Assembly: GCA_902783765.1 (NCBI GenBank)
Contig: CACZSB010000099.1
Location: 1 to 11,945, forward strand
DNA from: an uncultured Lachnospiraceae bacterium
GTDB lineage: Bacteria; Bacillota; Clostridia; Lachnospirales; Lachnospiraceae
Direction: 5' to 3'
Length of the DNA: 11,945 bases
In this document: piece by piece, positions 6,758 to 11,945 of the stretch
Layout of the letters: every line of letters starts with the position of its first letter
Numbering within the stretch: position 1 is the first letter of the stretch
Notes under the pieces: model-generated
What the model was told of the DNA's origin: nothing
The model's database searches: none
Seen by the model: the letters and a program-made list of their open reading frames with translations, nothing else
Translations under genes and position numbers: made by a program

Positions 6758-7834
6758 TCAGATCCGGCAGACCTCTCTGACCCATCCCTCGGGGCCGGGG
6801 ATGCGGCCCCACTGGATGCCGGTTAAGGTATCATAGGCATAGCGGGCCACGGGGCCGATCTCATTATTGTTGATCACCATGACCTTATCTTCCCATTTCA
6901 GTTCGCCCACGGGGCTGATCACGGCGGCGGTGCCGCTGCCGAAGACCTCCTGGAGCTTGCCGGAATCCGCGGCGGCGGCCACCTCCTGAATGGATATCTT
7001 CCGCTCCGTCACCTGGTAGCCCTTGGCCCTTAAAAGCTCTATGATGGATTTCCGGGTGATGCCCGCCAGAATGCTGCCGTCCAGCTCCGGCGTGAGAACC
7101 TCCCCGTCGATGACAAAGAAGATATTCATGGCACCCACTTCCCCGATATACTTCTTTTCCACGCCGTCCAGCCACAGCACCTGGGAATAGCCTTTTTCGT
7201 GGGCGGTGTGCTGGGCCAGCATGCTGCAGGCGTAATTGCCGCCGGTTTTGGCAAAGCCCACGCCGCCCCGGACGGCCCGGACGAACTGCTCCTCCACATA
7301 AATCTTCACGGGCTTTAAGCCCTCGGGATAATAGGCACCGCTGGGGCTAAGCAGCACCATATACATGTAATTATCCGCATCCTTTACCCCTAAACGGGAT
7401 TCGTTGCCGATCACAAAGGGGCGGATATAGAGGGAGGATCCGTCTTCGGCGGGCACCCAGTCCTTTTCCAGCTTTACCAATTCCATGAGGCTTTCCACGC
7501 AGAAATCCACATCCAGGGTGGGAATGCAGATCCGCTCGTTGGAAAGGTTTAAGCGCTTGAAGTTTTCCTCGGGCCTGAACAAAAGAATGCGGCCGTCCTG
7601 GGCCCGGTAGGCCTTTAAGCCCTCAAAGGTCTCCTGGGCATAGTGGAGGCAGGTGCTGGCAGGGCTCATGCTGATATTCCCGAAGGGAACGATCCGGGCG
7701 TCGTGCCAACCTATGCCCTTGTCATATTCCATGATCATCATATGATCGGAAAAAATGGTGCCGAAGCCCAAAGGCGCGCCGGGCTGGGGCTTGGGACGGG
7801 GGTTTTCGGTGGTCTGAATGCTAAGCTTATTCAC
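6758..7834 (-). CDS. ilvE: Branched-chain amino acid aminotransferase (fold type IV PLP enzyme)
   Basis: The enzyme exchanges the amino group between valine, leucine or isoleucine and 2-oxoglutarate, in biosynthesis or degradation. The 358-residue length and sequence fit the larger BCAT branch (PRK13357-like, similar to the eukaryotic enzymes) rather than the shorter ~300-residue E. coli type. Motifs seen are HYAQETFEGLKAYR at 64-77, ERICIP around 100-105, the Schiff-base Lys196 in GFAKTGGNYA, EVGAMNIFF at 232-240 for the cofactor, and GSGTAAVISPVGEL at 299-312 for the phosphate and substrate side. The redox CXXC of human BCAT is absent. The start is a GTG at 7832-7834 with GAGGAGAG upstream. 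The open frame continues about 100 codons further into the divergent regulator gene, but that part is not protein-like and would pass through the promoter region. It diverges from a GntR-type regulator and is followed by a terminator. Confidence 0.94.
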   Translation of the reverse strand: MNKLSIQTTENPRPKPQPGAPLGFGTIFSDHMMIMEYDKGIGWHDARIVPFGNISMSPASTCLHYAQETFEGLKAYRAQDGRILLFRPEENFKRLNLSNERICIPTLDVDFCVESLMELVKLEKDWVPAEDGSSLYIRPFVIGNESRLGVKDADNYMYMVLLSPSGAYYPEGLKPVKIYVEEQFVRAVRGGVGFAKTGGNYACSMLAQHTAHEKGYSQVLWLDGVEKKYIGEVGAMNIFFVIDGEVLTPELDGSILAGITRKSIIELLRAKGYQVTERKISIQEVAAAADSGKLQEVFGSGTAAVISPVGELKWEDKVMVINNNEIGPVARYAYDTLTGIQWGRIPGPEGWVREVCRI

Positions 7835-7861
7835 GGTTTTCTCTCCTCTTATGAGTTTTTT

Positions 7862-7875
7862 ATTGTATTGACAAT
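7862..7875. promoter_or_regulatory. Candidate GntR/FadR-type operator in the ilvE-regulator gap
   Basis: A perfect inverted repeat ATTGT-ATTG-ACAAT lies in the middle of the 78-bp divergent intergenic region. FadR-subfamily GntR proteins commonly bind short palindromes with GT...AC half-sites (TNGTNNNACNA type). Here the GT and AC are four bases apart instead of three, so the match is approximate. The site overlaps the proposed -35 of the regulator promoter and the proposed -10 of the ilvE promoter, where bound regulator would block both. This is inference. Confidence 0.45.
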
Positions 7876-7890
7876 GGTTTTTCGTTATAC
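7862..7890 (-). promoter_or_regulatory. Possible weak promoter for ilvE
   Basis: On the minus strand TACAAT (7862-7867) is a good -10 candidate about 30 bases before the ilvE GTG. The hexamer 17 bp upstream (GTATAA, 7885-7890) is a poor -35. The promoter would overlap the regulator promoter face to face and include the inverted repeat. It could be weak or dependent on an activator. Confidence 0.35.
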
Positions 7891-7891
7891 T
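7863..7891 (+). promoter_or_regulatory. Promoter for the GntR-type regulator
   Basis: TTGTAT (7863-7868), a 17-bp spacer and TATACT (7886-7891) form a plausible housekeeping promoter. Transcription would begin near 7898, giving a very short leader just before the GGAGGG site (7900-7905). A TTGACA at 7868-7873 is a better -35 word but is only 12 bp from TATACT, so it is not used in this model. Confidence 0.55.
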
Positions 7892-7912
7892 TTTACCCCG
7901 GAGGGTGTATGT

Positions 7913-8596
7913 ATGAATCCCAATAATATTCTGTCCATCCGCACGGCGGAAAGCCTGTCCCAGATGATTTTTGAGGGCCGTTTTGCCCCGGGAGACCGCT
8001 TGCCGGGAGAACCCTTGCTGGCCCGGGAGCTGGGCATCAGCCGCACCACCCTGCGGGAGGCCATCCGCATCCTTTCCACCCGGGGTCTGTTGGAGGTGCG
8101 CCGGGGGGCAGGGACCTTTGTGACCCGCAGCGAGCGAATCCACGAGGATTTTGAGCTTTTAAAGATCCGGGACACCCATGTGAGCCTGAAGGATCTTTAT
8201 GAAATGCGGCTCATGTTCGAGCCCCAGGCGGCCTACTATGCGGCCCTGCGGGCCAGCGATCAGGAAATCGCCGCTATTTTAGATTATGGGGAGGCCCTGG
8301 GGGATATCATCCGCCGCCGGGATCCCCGCTGGGACGAGCTGGAGCAAAAGTTCCATAACGCCATTGCCTCCGCCGCCCATAATCAATTTATCACGGTGCT
8401 GCTGCCTATTTTCAACCGAGCCATCCGTCAGGGGGTCATTTTAGCCAACGAGGACCCCGTGGTGGCGGATCATTCCCTGGGGGATCACCGGCTGATCATG
8501 CAGTATTTACGGGATCGGAATCCCATCGGAGCCCGGGCCGCCATGCATCTGCATATGCTGAATACCATGCGGGATTTCCGAATCGAAATCGATTAA
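7913..8596 (+). CDS. GntR family transcriptional regulator, FadR/FCD subfamily
   Basis: A 227-residue regulator with an N-terminal winged helix-turn-helix (about 8-71: GDRLPGEPLLARELGISRTTLREAIRIL region, then a GLLEVRRGAGTFV wing) and a C-terminal helical FCD ligand domain (about 90-215). FCD-type histidines are visible at His148 (FHNAI), His192 (DHRLI) and His212/His214 (MHLHM); in this family such residues often hold a metal that helps bind a small organic acid. The start is the ATG at 7913-7915 with GGAGGG seven bases upstream; a longer frame back to 7643 lies antisense to ilvE. It is the only plus-strand gene, diverging from ilvE and converging on the CoA-transferase, so it probably controls one or both. 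The effector is unknown; a 2-oxoacid or acyl-CoA is a guess from context. Confidence 0.92.
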   Translation: MNPNNILSIRTAESLSQMIFEGRFAPGDRLPGEPLLARELGISRTTLREAIRILSTRGLLEVRRGAGTFVTRSERIHEDFELLKIRDTHVSLKDLYEMRLMFEPQAAYYAALRASDQEIAAILDYGEALGDIIRRRDPRWDELEQKFHNAIASAAHNQFITVLLPIFNRAIRQGVILANEDPVVADHSLGDHRLIMQYLRDRNPIGARAAMHLHMLNTMRDFRIEID

Positions 8597-8598
8597 CC

Positions 8599-8668
8599 TG
8601 CCCTCTCCCTGATGAGGGAGAGGGGGGACCGCCGCCTCAGGCGGTGGTGGGTGAGGGCGACTCAAGGA
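8599..8668. repeat. Structured palindromic repeat, copy 1
   Basis: About 70 bp with two hairpins: a perfect 10-bp stem 8601-8610/8615-8624 with a GATG loop, and a 9-bp stem 8628-8636/8640-8648 with one G-T pair and a TCA loop. Outer arms GCCCTC (8600-8605) and GAGGGC (8653-8658) can also pair, in competition with the first hairpin. It matches copy 2 (10193-10259) at both ends: TGCCCTCTCCC at the start and GGGTGAGGGCGACT plus AAGGA at the end. It fills the 40-bp gap between two convergent genes and runs about 32 bp into the CoA-transferase coding region. No T-run follows either hairpin, so it is at best a weak terminator. It resembles REP/BIME- or MITE-like interspersed elements; I cannot assign a named family. 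Confidence 0.75.
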
Positions 8669-10178
8669 CATCCACTTCCACTTCAAAGGGCAGGCGGTCC
8701 AGAATATCTTTTTGCAAATCCACCCCCGGGGTCACTTCGGTGAGCACCAGGCCCTTTTCCCCCAGCTTAAACACGCAGCGCTCCGTCACATAAAGCACTT
8801 CCTGACCGCTTTGCCGGGCATTTTCGGCGCTGAAGCTCAGGGCGCTGACGGAATCCACAAATTTCGGGAAGCGGCCTTCGCTTTTAATGGAAAGACCCTG
8901 TTCGTCCCCTTCTAATTCCAAGCCCCCGGCGGAAAAGCTGGTGCAGAATACCACCTTGTGGGTAAACTGGGTGATATTGATAAAGCCCCCGATGCCGGAT
9001 AACTTTTTAGGGTGATAATGGCCATTCACATTCCCCGCCCGATCGATCTCCAAGGCGCCGATAAAGCAAATATCCAGGCCGCCCCCGTCGTAAAAATCAA
9101 ATTGCTCCGCAGCGGTGCAGATGGCATGGGGGCTGATGGCCGCCCCAAAAGGCACGCCCCCGGCGGGCAGGCCCCGCATGGGGCCGGATTCCACCGTTAA
9201 ATTCACCTGGGATAAAAGGCCGCTGCGGGCTGCCTCCCGGGCCACATATTCCGGGGCTCCCACCCCGATATTCACCACATGGCCTTCCCGAAGCTCCCGG
9301 GCCGCCCGCCGGGCGATCAGCAGCTTGGCCGGATCTTCCCGGCTTTGCAGGGACTGCTGCCGCACATATTCCCCCAGGGCCGCATCGCTTAACTGCTGCC
9401 GGCCGGATAAAAGGGGATCGATGCCGGGCACTCCCTGAACCTGGGTCTGCTCCGGGCAAATGCAAATATAGCTCACCAGGGCCGCGGGGATCACCATTTC
9501 CATGGGATGCCGGGGCTCTTCCAGCTGCCGGGCCACCTGAACGATGACGATGCCCCCCCGTCTTTTGGTGGCCTGGGCCACGGAAAGGGCGTCCCCTATG
9601 GCCACCTCATCCTCCATGCTGATATTGCCTTCCCCGTCGCAGGAAGAGGCTTTGATAAAGGCCACATCCGGCCGGGGCACCGCATATTTCAGCCGGCGCT
9701 TGCCATCGATGATAATCTCTTCCACCAGCTCCCGGCGGCTTTTTTCATTGAGCTGATACCCCTTGTGCCGGGGATCCACAAAAAGGTTCAGCCCCGTATC
9801 GGAGATGATATACTCCTGGCCCCCCGCCGCCGCCCGGATGGCATGGCTCATGACCCCGAAGGGCAGGTTGTAGGCCTCCAGCTTATTTTCCAGAATCAGC
9901 CGGGCAATCTCCGGGGTGGTGCCGAAATGACTTAAAGTCACAGCCTTGACCGCCCCCAGGCAAACGATTTCCTCGCACACATTCCCCGGAGTCCAGCCCC
10001 CCAGGCCGGCGCTGCAATACAGTTCCAGATCCCGGGGGTGCCCCTCCGCCTTAAAGCGTTCATTTAAAGCAGCGGAAAGCTGCTCTGCGTTAATCACGCT
10101 GAGGAAATTATTGTAAATAATGGTATCCCCGTCTTTGATATGGCTTACCGCCTGGGCAGGGCTCACAAACTGCGGCAT
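8637..10178 (-). CDS. Acyl-CoA:acetate/3-ketoacid CoA-transferase (single-chain, family I)
   Basis: A 513-residue single-chain family I CoA-transferase (YdiF / propionate CoA-transferase-like), with both halves (alpha-like about 1-270, beta-like about 280-505) on one polypeptide. It moves CoA between an acyl-CoA and a free acid such as acetate through a glutamyl-CoA thioester. Visible features are IKDGDTIIYNNF near the N-terminus, SCDGEGNISMEDE at 179-191, HVVNIGVGAPE at 300-310, and VESGPMRGLPAG at 329-340 with the expected catalytic Glu330. The start is ATG with TAGGAGAG upstream. It follows the oxidoreductase gamma gene by 86 bp, nearly all filled by a structured repeat. A second copy supplies roughly the last nine residues (from about LESPSPTTA) and the TGA stop. 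Context suggests release of branched-chain acids from their CoA esters, but the substrate is inferred. Confidence 0.9.
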   Translation of the reverse strand: MPQFVSPAQAVSHIKDGDTIIYNNFLSVINAEQLSAALNERFKAEGHPRDLELYCSAGLGGWTPGNVCEEIVCLGAVKAVTLSHFGTTPEIARLILENKLEAYNLPFGVMSHAIRAAAGGQEYIISDTGLNLFVDPRHKGYQLNEKSRRELVEEIIIDGKRRLKYAVPRPDVAFIKASSCDGEGNISMEDEVAIGDALSVAQATKRRGGIVIVQVARQLEEPRHPMEMVIPAALVSYICICPEQTQVQGVPGIDPLLSGRQQLSDAALGEYVRQQSLQSREDPAKLLIARRAARELREGHVVNIGVGAPEYVAREAARSGLLSQVNLTVESGPMRGLPAGGVPFGAAISPHAICTAAEQFDFYDGGGLDICFIGALEIDRAGNVNGHYHPKKLSGIGGFINITQFTHKVVFCTSFSAGGLELEGDEQGLSIKSEGRFPKFVDSVSALSFSAENARQSGQEVLYVTERCVFKLGEKGLVLTEVTPGVDLQKDILDRLPFEVEVDVLESPSPTTA

Positions 10179-10192
10179 AATACTCTCCTACT

Positions 10193-10259
10193 TGCCCTCT
10201 CCCGGACGCGGGAGAGGGTGGCACGGCTTTAGCCGTGACGGGTGAGGGCGACTTAAGGA
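10193..10259. repeat. Structured palindromic repeat, copy 2
   Basis: About 67 bp, occupying most of the gap between the oxidoreductase gamma gene and the CoA-transferase. Hairpin one is a 10-bp stem 10195-10204/10209-10218 with a GACG loop; its closing pair is G-C where copy 1 has T-A. Hairpin two is 10222-10227/10232-10237 (CACGGC...GCCGTG) with a TTTA loop, differing in sequence from copy 1 but in the same position. Outer arms GCCCTC (10194-10199) and GAGGGC (10244-10249) are as in copy 1. Its edge lies only a few bases from the AGGAG site of the CoA-transferase, so folding in mRNA could affect that gene's translation or stabilise the upstream message (inference). Confidence 0.78.
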
Positions 10260-10264
10260 AGCCC

Positions 10265-10801
10265 TTACTTCACACACTCCGCTCCCTTTAACAGGGCCTC
10301 CCGGTTCAAGGGGATGAGCTTGGCCTTCTTTTCCCCTAATTTCTCCAGAAGAGCAGCCAAAATCGTTTCGATATCCACACATTTGGACTGGCCCAAGTAG
10401 GCCCCCAGCATGATCATATTGGCCACCTTGTCGTTCCCCAGCTGAGCGGCCAGCTCGTTGCAGGGCACATAAAAGGCCTTCACATCCGCCCTCTGGACCT
10501 TCACATCGATCATGGAACTGTTCACAAAAATGCTGCCCCCGGGGGCTACGGTTTTTTCAAACTTCTCCAGGGAGGGCCGGTTCATGGCCACCAGGGCCGT
10601 GGGCACGGTGACCAGGGGAGAATCGATCTCCTGATCCGACAGGGTCACGCTGCAATTGGCGGTGCCCCCGCGCATTTCCGGTCCGTAGGAAGGGACCCAG
10701 GTGGTGAACTTGCCTTCCATCATGGCCGCCTGGGACAGCAGCTGCCCCATGAGCAGCACCCCCTGGCCCCCAAAGCCTGCAAAAAGATTTCTCTCGATCA
10801 T
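10265..10801 (-). CDS. 2-oxoacid:ferredoxin oxidoreductase, gamma subunit
   Basis: A 178-residue gamma subunit (Pfam POR/EKR-region family, KorC or Vor gamma). Family hallmarks are NLFAGFGGQGVLLMGQLL at 5-22, SYGPEMRGGTANC at 38-50, VAMNRPSLEKF at 71-81 and PGGSIFVNSS at 87-96. It works in the cytoplasm with alpha and beta subunits that decarboxylate 2-oxoacids to acyl-CoA with reduction of ferredoxin. Its ATG is one base after the beta-subunit stop, and its AAGGAGGTG site lies inside the last beta codons, implying translational coupling. Subunit family is secure. The choice between branched-chain (Vor) and 2-oxoglutarate (Kor) type rests on the neighbours. Confidence 0.9.
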   Translation of the reverse strand: MIERNLFAGFGGQGVLLMGQLLSQAAMMEGKFTTWVPSYGPEMRGGTANCSVTLSDQEIDSPLVTVPTALVAMNRPSLEKFEKTVAPGGSIFVNSSMIDVKVQRADVKAFYVPCNELAAQLGNDKVANMIMLGAYLGQSKCVDIETILAALLEKLGEKKAKLIPLNREALLKGAECVK

Positions 10802-10802
10802 C

Positions 10803-11537
10803 TTACACCTCCTTAAAGGTCCCCAGAGGATAATAGGGGATCATGGCGTCGGCGATCCAGTCCATGGACTCCACCGGAGATTTTCCCCAGTTGGTGGGGC
10901 AGGGAGAAAGGATCTCCACCATGGAAAAGCCCTTGCCCGCCATTTGGGTCTCAAAGGCCTTTTTAATGGCGGCCTTGGTTTTGATGATATTGGGAGTATT
11001 GTTCAGGGCCGTCCGGGCAATAAAGGCCGCACCGTTAATGGTGGAAAGCATTTCCGCCATGCGGATGGGCTCCCCGCAGTGGTCCTTATCCCGCCCCAGG
11101 GGGCTGGTGGTGGTCTTCTGTCCCACCAGGGTGGTGGGGGCCATCTGGCCGCCGGTCATGCCGTAAATGGCATTGTTGATGAAAATGGTGGTGATCTTCT
11201 CCCCCCGGTGGGCGGCATGGACGATCTCCGCCGTACCGATGGAGGCCAGATCCCCATCCCCCTGATAGGTGAAAATATAGTGATCCGGGTGGACCCGTTT
11301 GAAGCCCGTGGCCACCGCCGGGGCCCGGCCGTGGGCGGCTTCATACATATCGATCTCAAAATAGTTGTAGGCAAATACAGCGCATCCCACGGGGGCCACC
11401 CCGGCACATTTGCCCTGGATGCCCAGCTCCTCGATCACCTCCGCCACCATACGGTGGACGATGCCGTGGCCGCAGCCGGGGCAATAATGCAAAGGCACAT
11501 CCCTAAGGACCGGTGTTTTCTTAATAACAGTGCTCAT
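10803..11537 (-). CDS. 2-oxoacid:ferredoxin oxidoreductase, beta (thiamine diphosphate-binding) subunit
   Basis: A 244-residue beta subunit. It carries the thiamine diphosphate motif GDGDLASIG at 93-101 ending in the Asn121-Asn122 pair, and cysteines expected for the [4Fe-4S] cluster: Cys19 and Cys22 in CPGCGHG, Cys52 in PVGCAVF, and Cys213 in SPCPTNWG. The YGMTGGQMAPTT segment (125-136) is typical of the Kor/Vor beta family. The ATG follows the alpha stop by three bases, with GGAGGGGG upstream. It forms the catalytic core with alpha. The sequence places it in the Kor/Vor group rather than in pyruvate oxidoreductase; the nearby aminotransferase and CoA-transferase favour 2-oxoisovalerate and related acids. 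Confidence 0.92.
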   Translation of the reverse strand: MSTVIKKTPVLRDVPLHYCPGCGHGIVHRMVAEVIEELGIQGKCAGVAPVGCAVFAYNYFEIDMYEAAHGRAPAVATGFKRVHPDHYIFTYQGDGDLASIGTAEIVHAAHRGEKITTIFINNAIYGMTGGQMAPTTLVGQKTTTSPLGRDKDHCGEPIRMAEMLSTINGAAFIARTALNNTPNIIKTKAAIKKAFETQMAGKGFSMVEILSPCPTNWGKSPVESMDWIADAMIPYYPLGTFKEV

Positions 11538-11540
11538 GGC

Positions 11541-11945
11541 TTACCCCCTCCTCATTTCCAGAATGCGTTCGGCAATTTCCTCTGCGCTGGGGATGCGGCT
11601 GCCCGCCTTGCCCATAAACTGCACAGGTTTTGCCCCATTCACCGCCAGGCGGATGTCCTCAACCAGCTGTCCGGCGGACACCTCCACCGTGAGAGCCTCC
11701 TTCACGCTGTCCTGGGTCACGGCCTGACGGACCGCCTCCGTGGGGAAGGGCCAGAGGGTGATGGGCCGCACCAGGCCGCATTTTACACCCTTTTCACCCA
11801 GAATGCGGACAGCCGCCTTGCAGATCCGGGCCACGGTGCCGTAGGCACAGAGGATGTATTCCGCTCCCTCGGTATTGTAGCATTCTACCATCTGCTCGTT
11901 CCTTTCGATGACGGCGTAGCGGGCAAAAAGCCTGTCCACCAGTTC
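11541..11945 (-). CDS. vorB: 2-oxoacid:ferredoxin oxidoreductase, alpha subunit, C-terminal part (VorB-like)
   Basis: Partial gene; only the last 134 residues are present and the 5' end lies beyond the right edge. The segment contains CAYGTVARICKAAV and GLVRPITLWPFP, which belong to the transketolase C-terminal-like domain of alpha subunits, then VEVSAGQLVEDIRLAV and a short tail ending ILEMRRG. It fits VorB/KorA alpha chains that have no separate ferredoxin domain fused at this end. It is the first in-window gene of an alpha-beta-gamma string. A small ferredoxin-like delta subunit often lies just upstream in such operons, but that would be outside the window. The vorB symbol is tentative. 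Confidence 0.85.
   Translation of the reverse strand, partial: ELVDRLFARYAVIERNEQMVECYNTEGAEYILCAYGTVARICKAAVRILGEKGVKCGLVRPITLWPFPTEAVRQAVTQDSVKEALTVEVSAGQLVEDIRLAVNGAKPVQFMGKAGSRIPSAEEIAERILEMRRG

Noticed and set aside
7868..7891. TTGACA paired with TATACT as the regulator promoter
   Set aside because: The spacer is only 12 bp; TTGTAT with a 17-bp spacer is the workable pairing.
7643..7912. Upstream extension of the GntR regulator
   Set aside because: Antisense to ilvE and not winged-helix-like; the ATG at 7913 has GGAGGG seven bases before it and starts the normal domain.
7835..8143. About 100-codon N-terminal extension of ilvE
   Set aside because: It crosses the divergent promoter region and the opposite strand of the GntR gene, does not resemble the aminotransferase family, and the GTG at 7832-7834 has a good GAGGAGAG site.
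1..11945. CRISPR array, tRNA/rRNA genes, insertion sequence or defence system
   Set aside because: No regularly spaced repeats, no cloverleaf or rRNA-like sequence, and no transposase, integrase, nuclease or toxin-antitoxin-like protein was seen; the two structured repeats are too few and too far apart for CRISPR.

Overview
The window looks like a piece of chromosome from an anaerobic, amino-acid-fermenting member of the Bacillota (Clostridia-like, moderately high GC by eye). The grounds are strong AGGAGG-type ribosome binding sites, a ferredoxin-dependent 2-oxoacid oxidoreductase, an iron-type alcohol dehydrogenase, and comEA/comEC arranged as in Gram-positive bacteria. The genus cannot be told from this sequence. 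All genes but one (a GntR-type regulator) lie on the minus strand, so transcription mostly runs from high to low coordinates. I see no tRNA, rRNA, CRISPR array, IS element or prophage gene, and no gene-free stretch over 300 bases.

Right part (about 6758-11945): a probable branched-chain amino/2-oxo acid fermentation module. Three subunit genes of a 2-oxoacid:ferredoxin oxidoreductase (alpha, cut by the window edge, then beta and gamma) run tightly packed into a single-chain acyl-CoA:acetate-type CoA-transferase. A FadR-type GntR regulator (+ strand) converges on the transferase and diverges from a branched-chain aminotransferase (ilvE). The inferred flow is amino acid -> 2-oxoacid (IlvE) -> acyl-CoA plus reduced ferredoxin (oxidoreductase) -> free acid plus acetyl-CoA (CoA-transferase). 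The 78-bp ilvE/regulator gap holds overlapping promoter-like elements and a 5-4-5 inverted repeat, a plausible operator.

Middle (about 3135-6704): a competence DNA-uptake pair, a short membrane-anchored ComEA followed by ComEC, with a good sigma-70-type promoter upstream. ComEC has no stop codon of its own. It reads straight into a second, membrane-anchored protein of unknown function that keeps its own ribosome binding site and ATG. An 11-bp direct repeat with a 13-bp period lies exactly at the joint.

Left part (60-3130): a four-gene operon with its own promoter just after the comEC-tail stop: a zinc-ribbon membrane protein, a YdcF/DUF218 membrane protein, RidA, and an iron-type alcohol dehydrogenase, closed by a strong hairpin terminator.

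Two copies of a roughly 67-70 bp structured repeat (8599-8668 and 10193-10259) flank the CoA-transferase gene. Their hairpin positions are conserved but one hairpin sequence is not, and one copy supplies the end and stop codon of the CoA-transferase.
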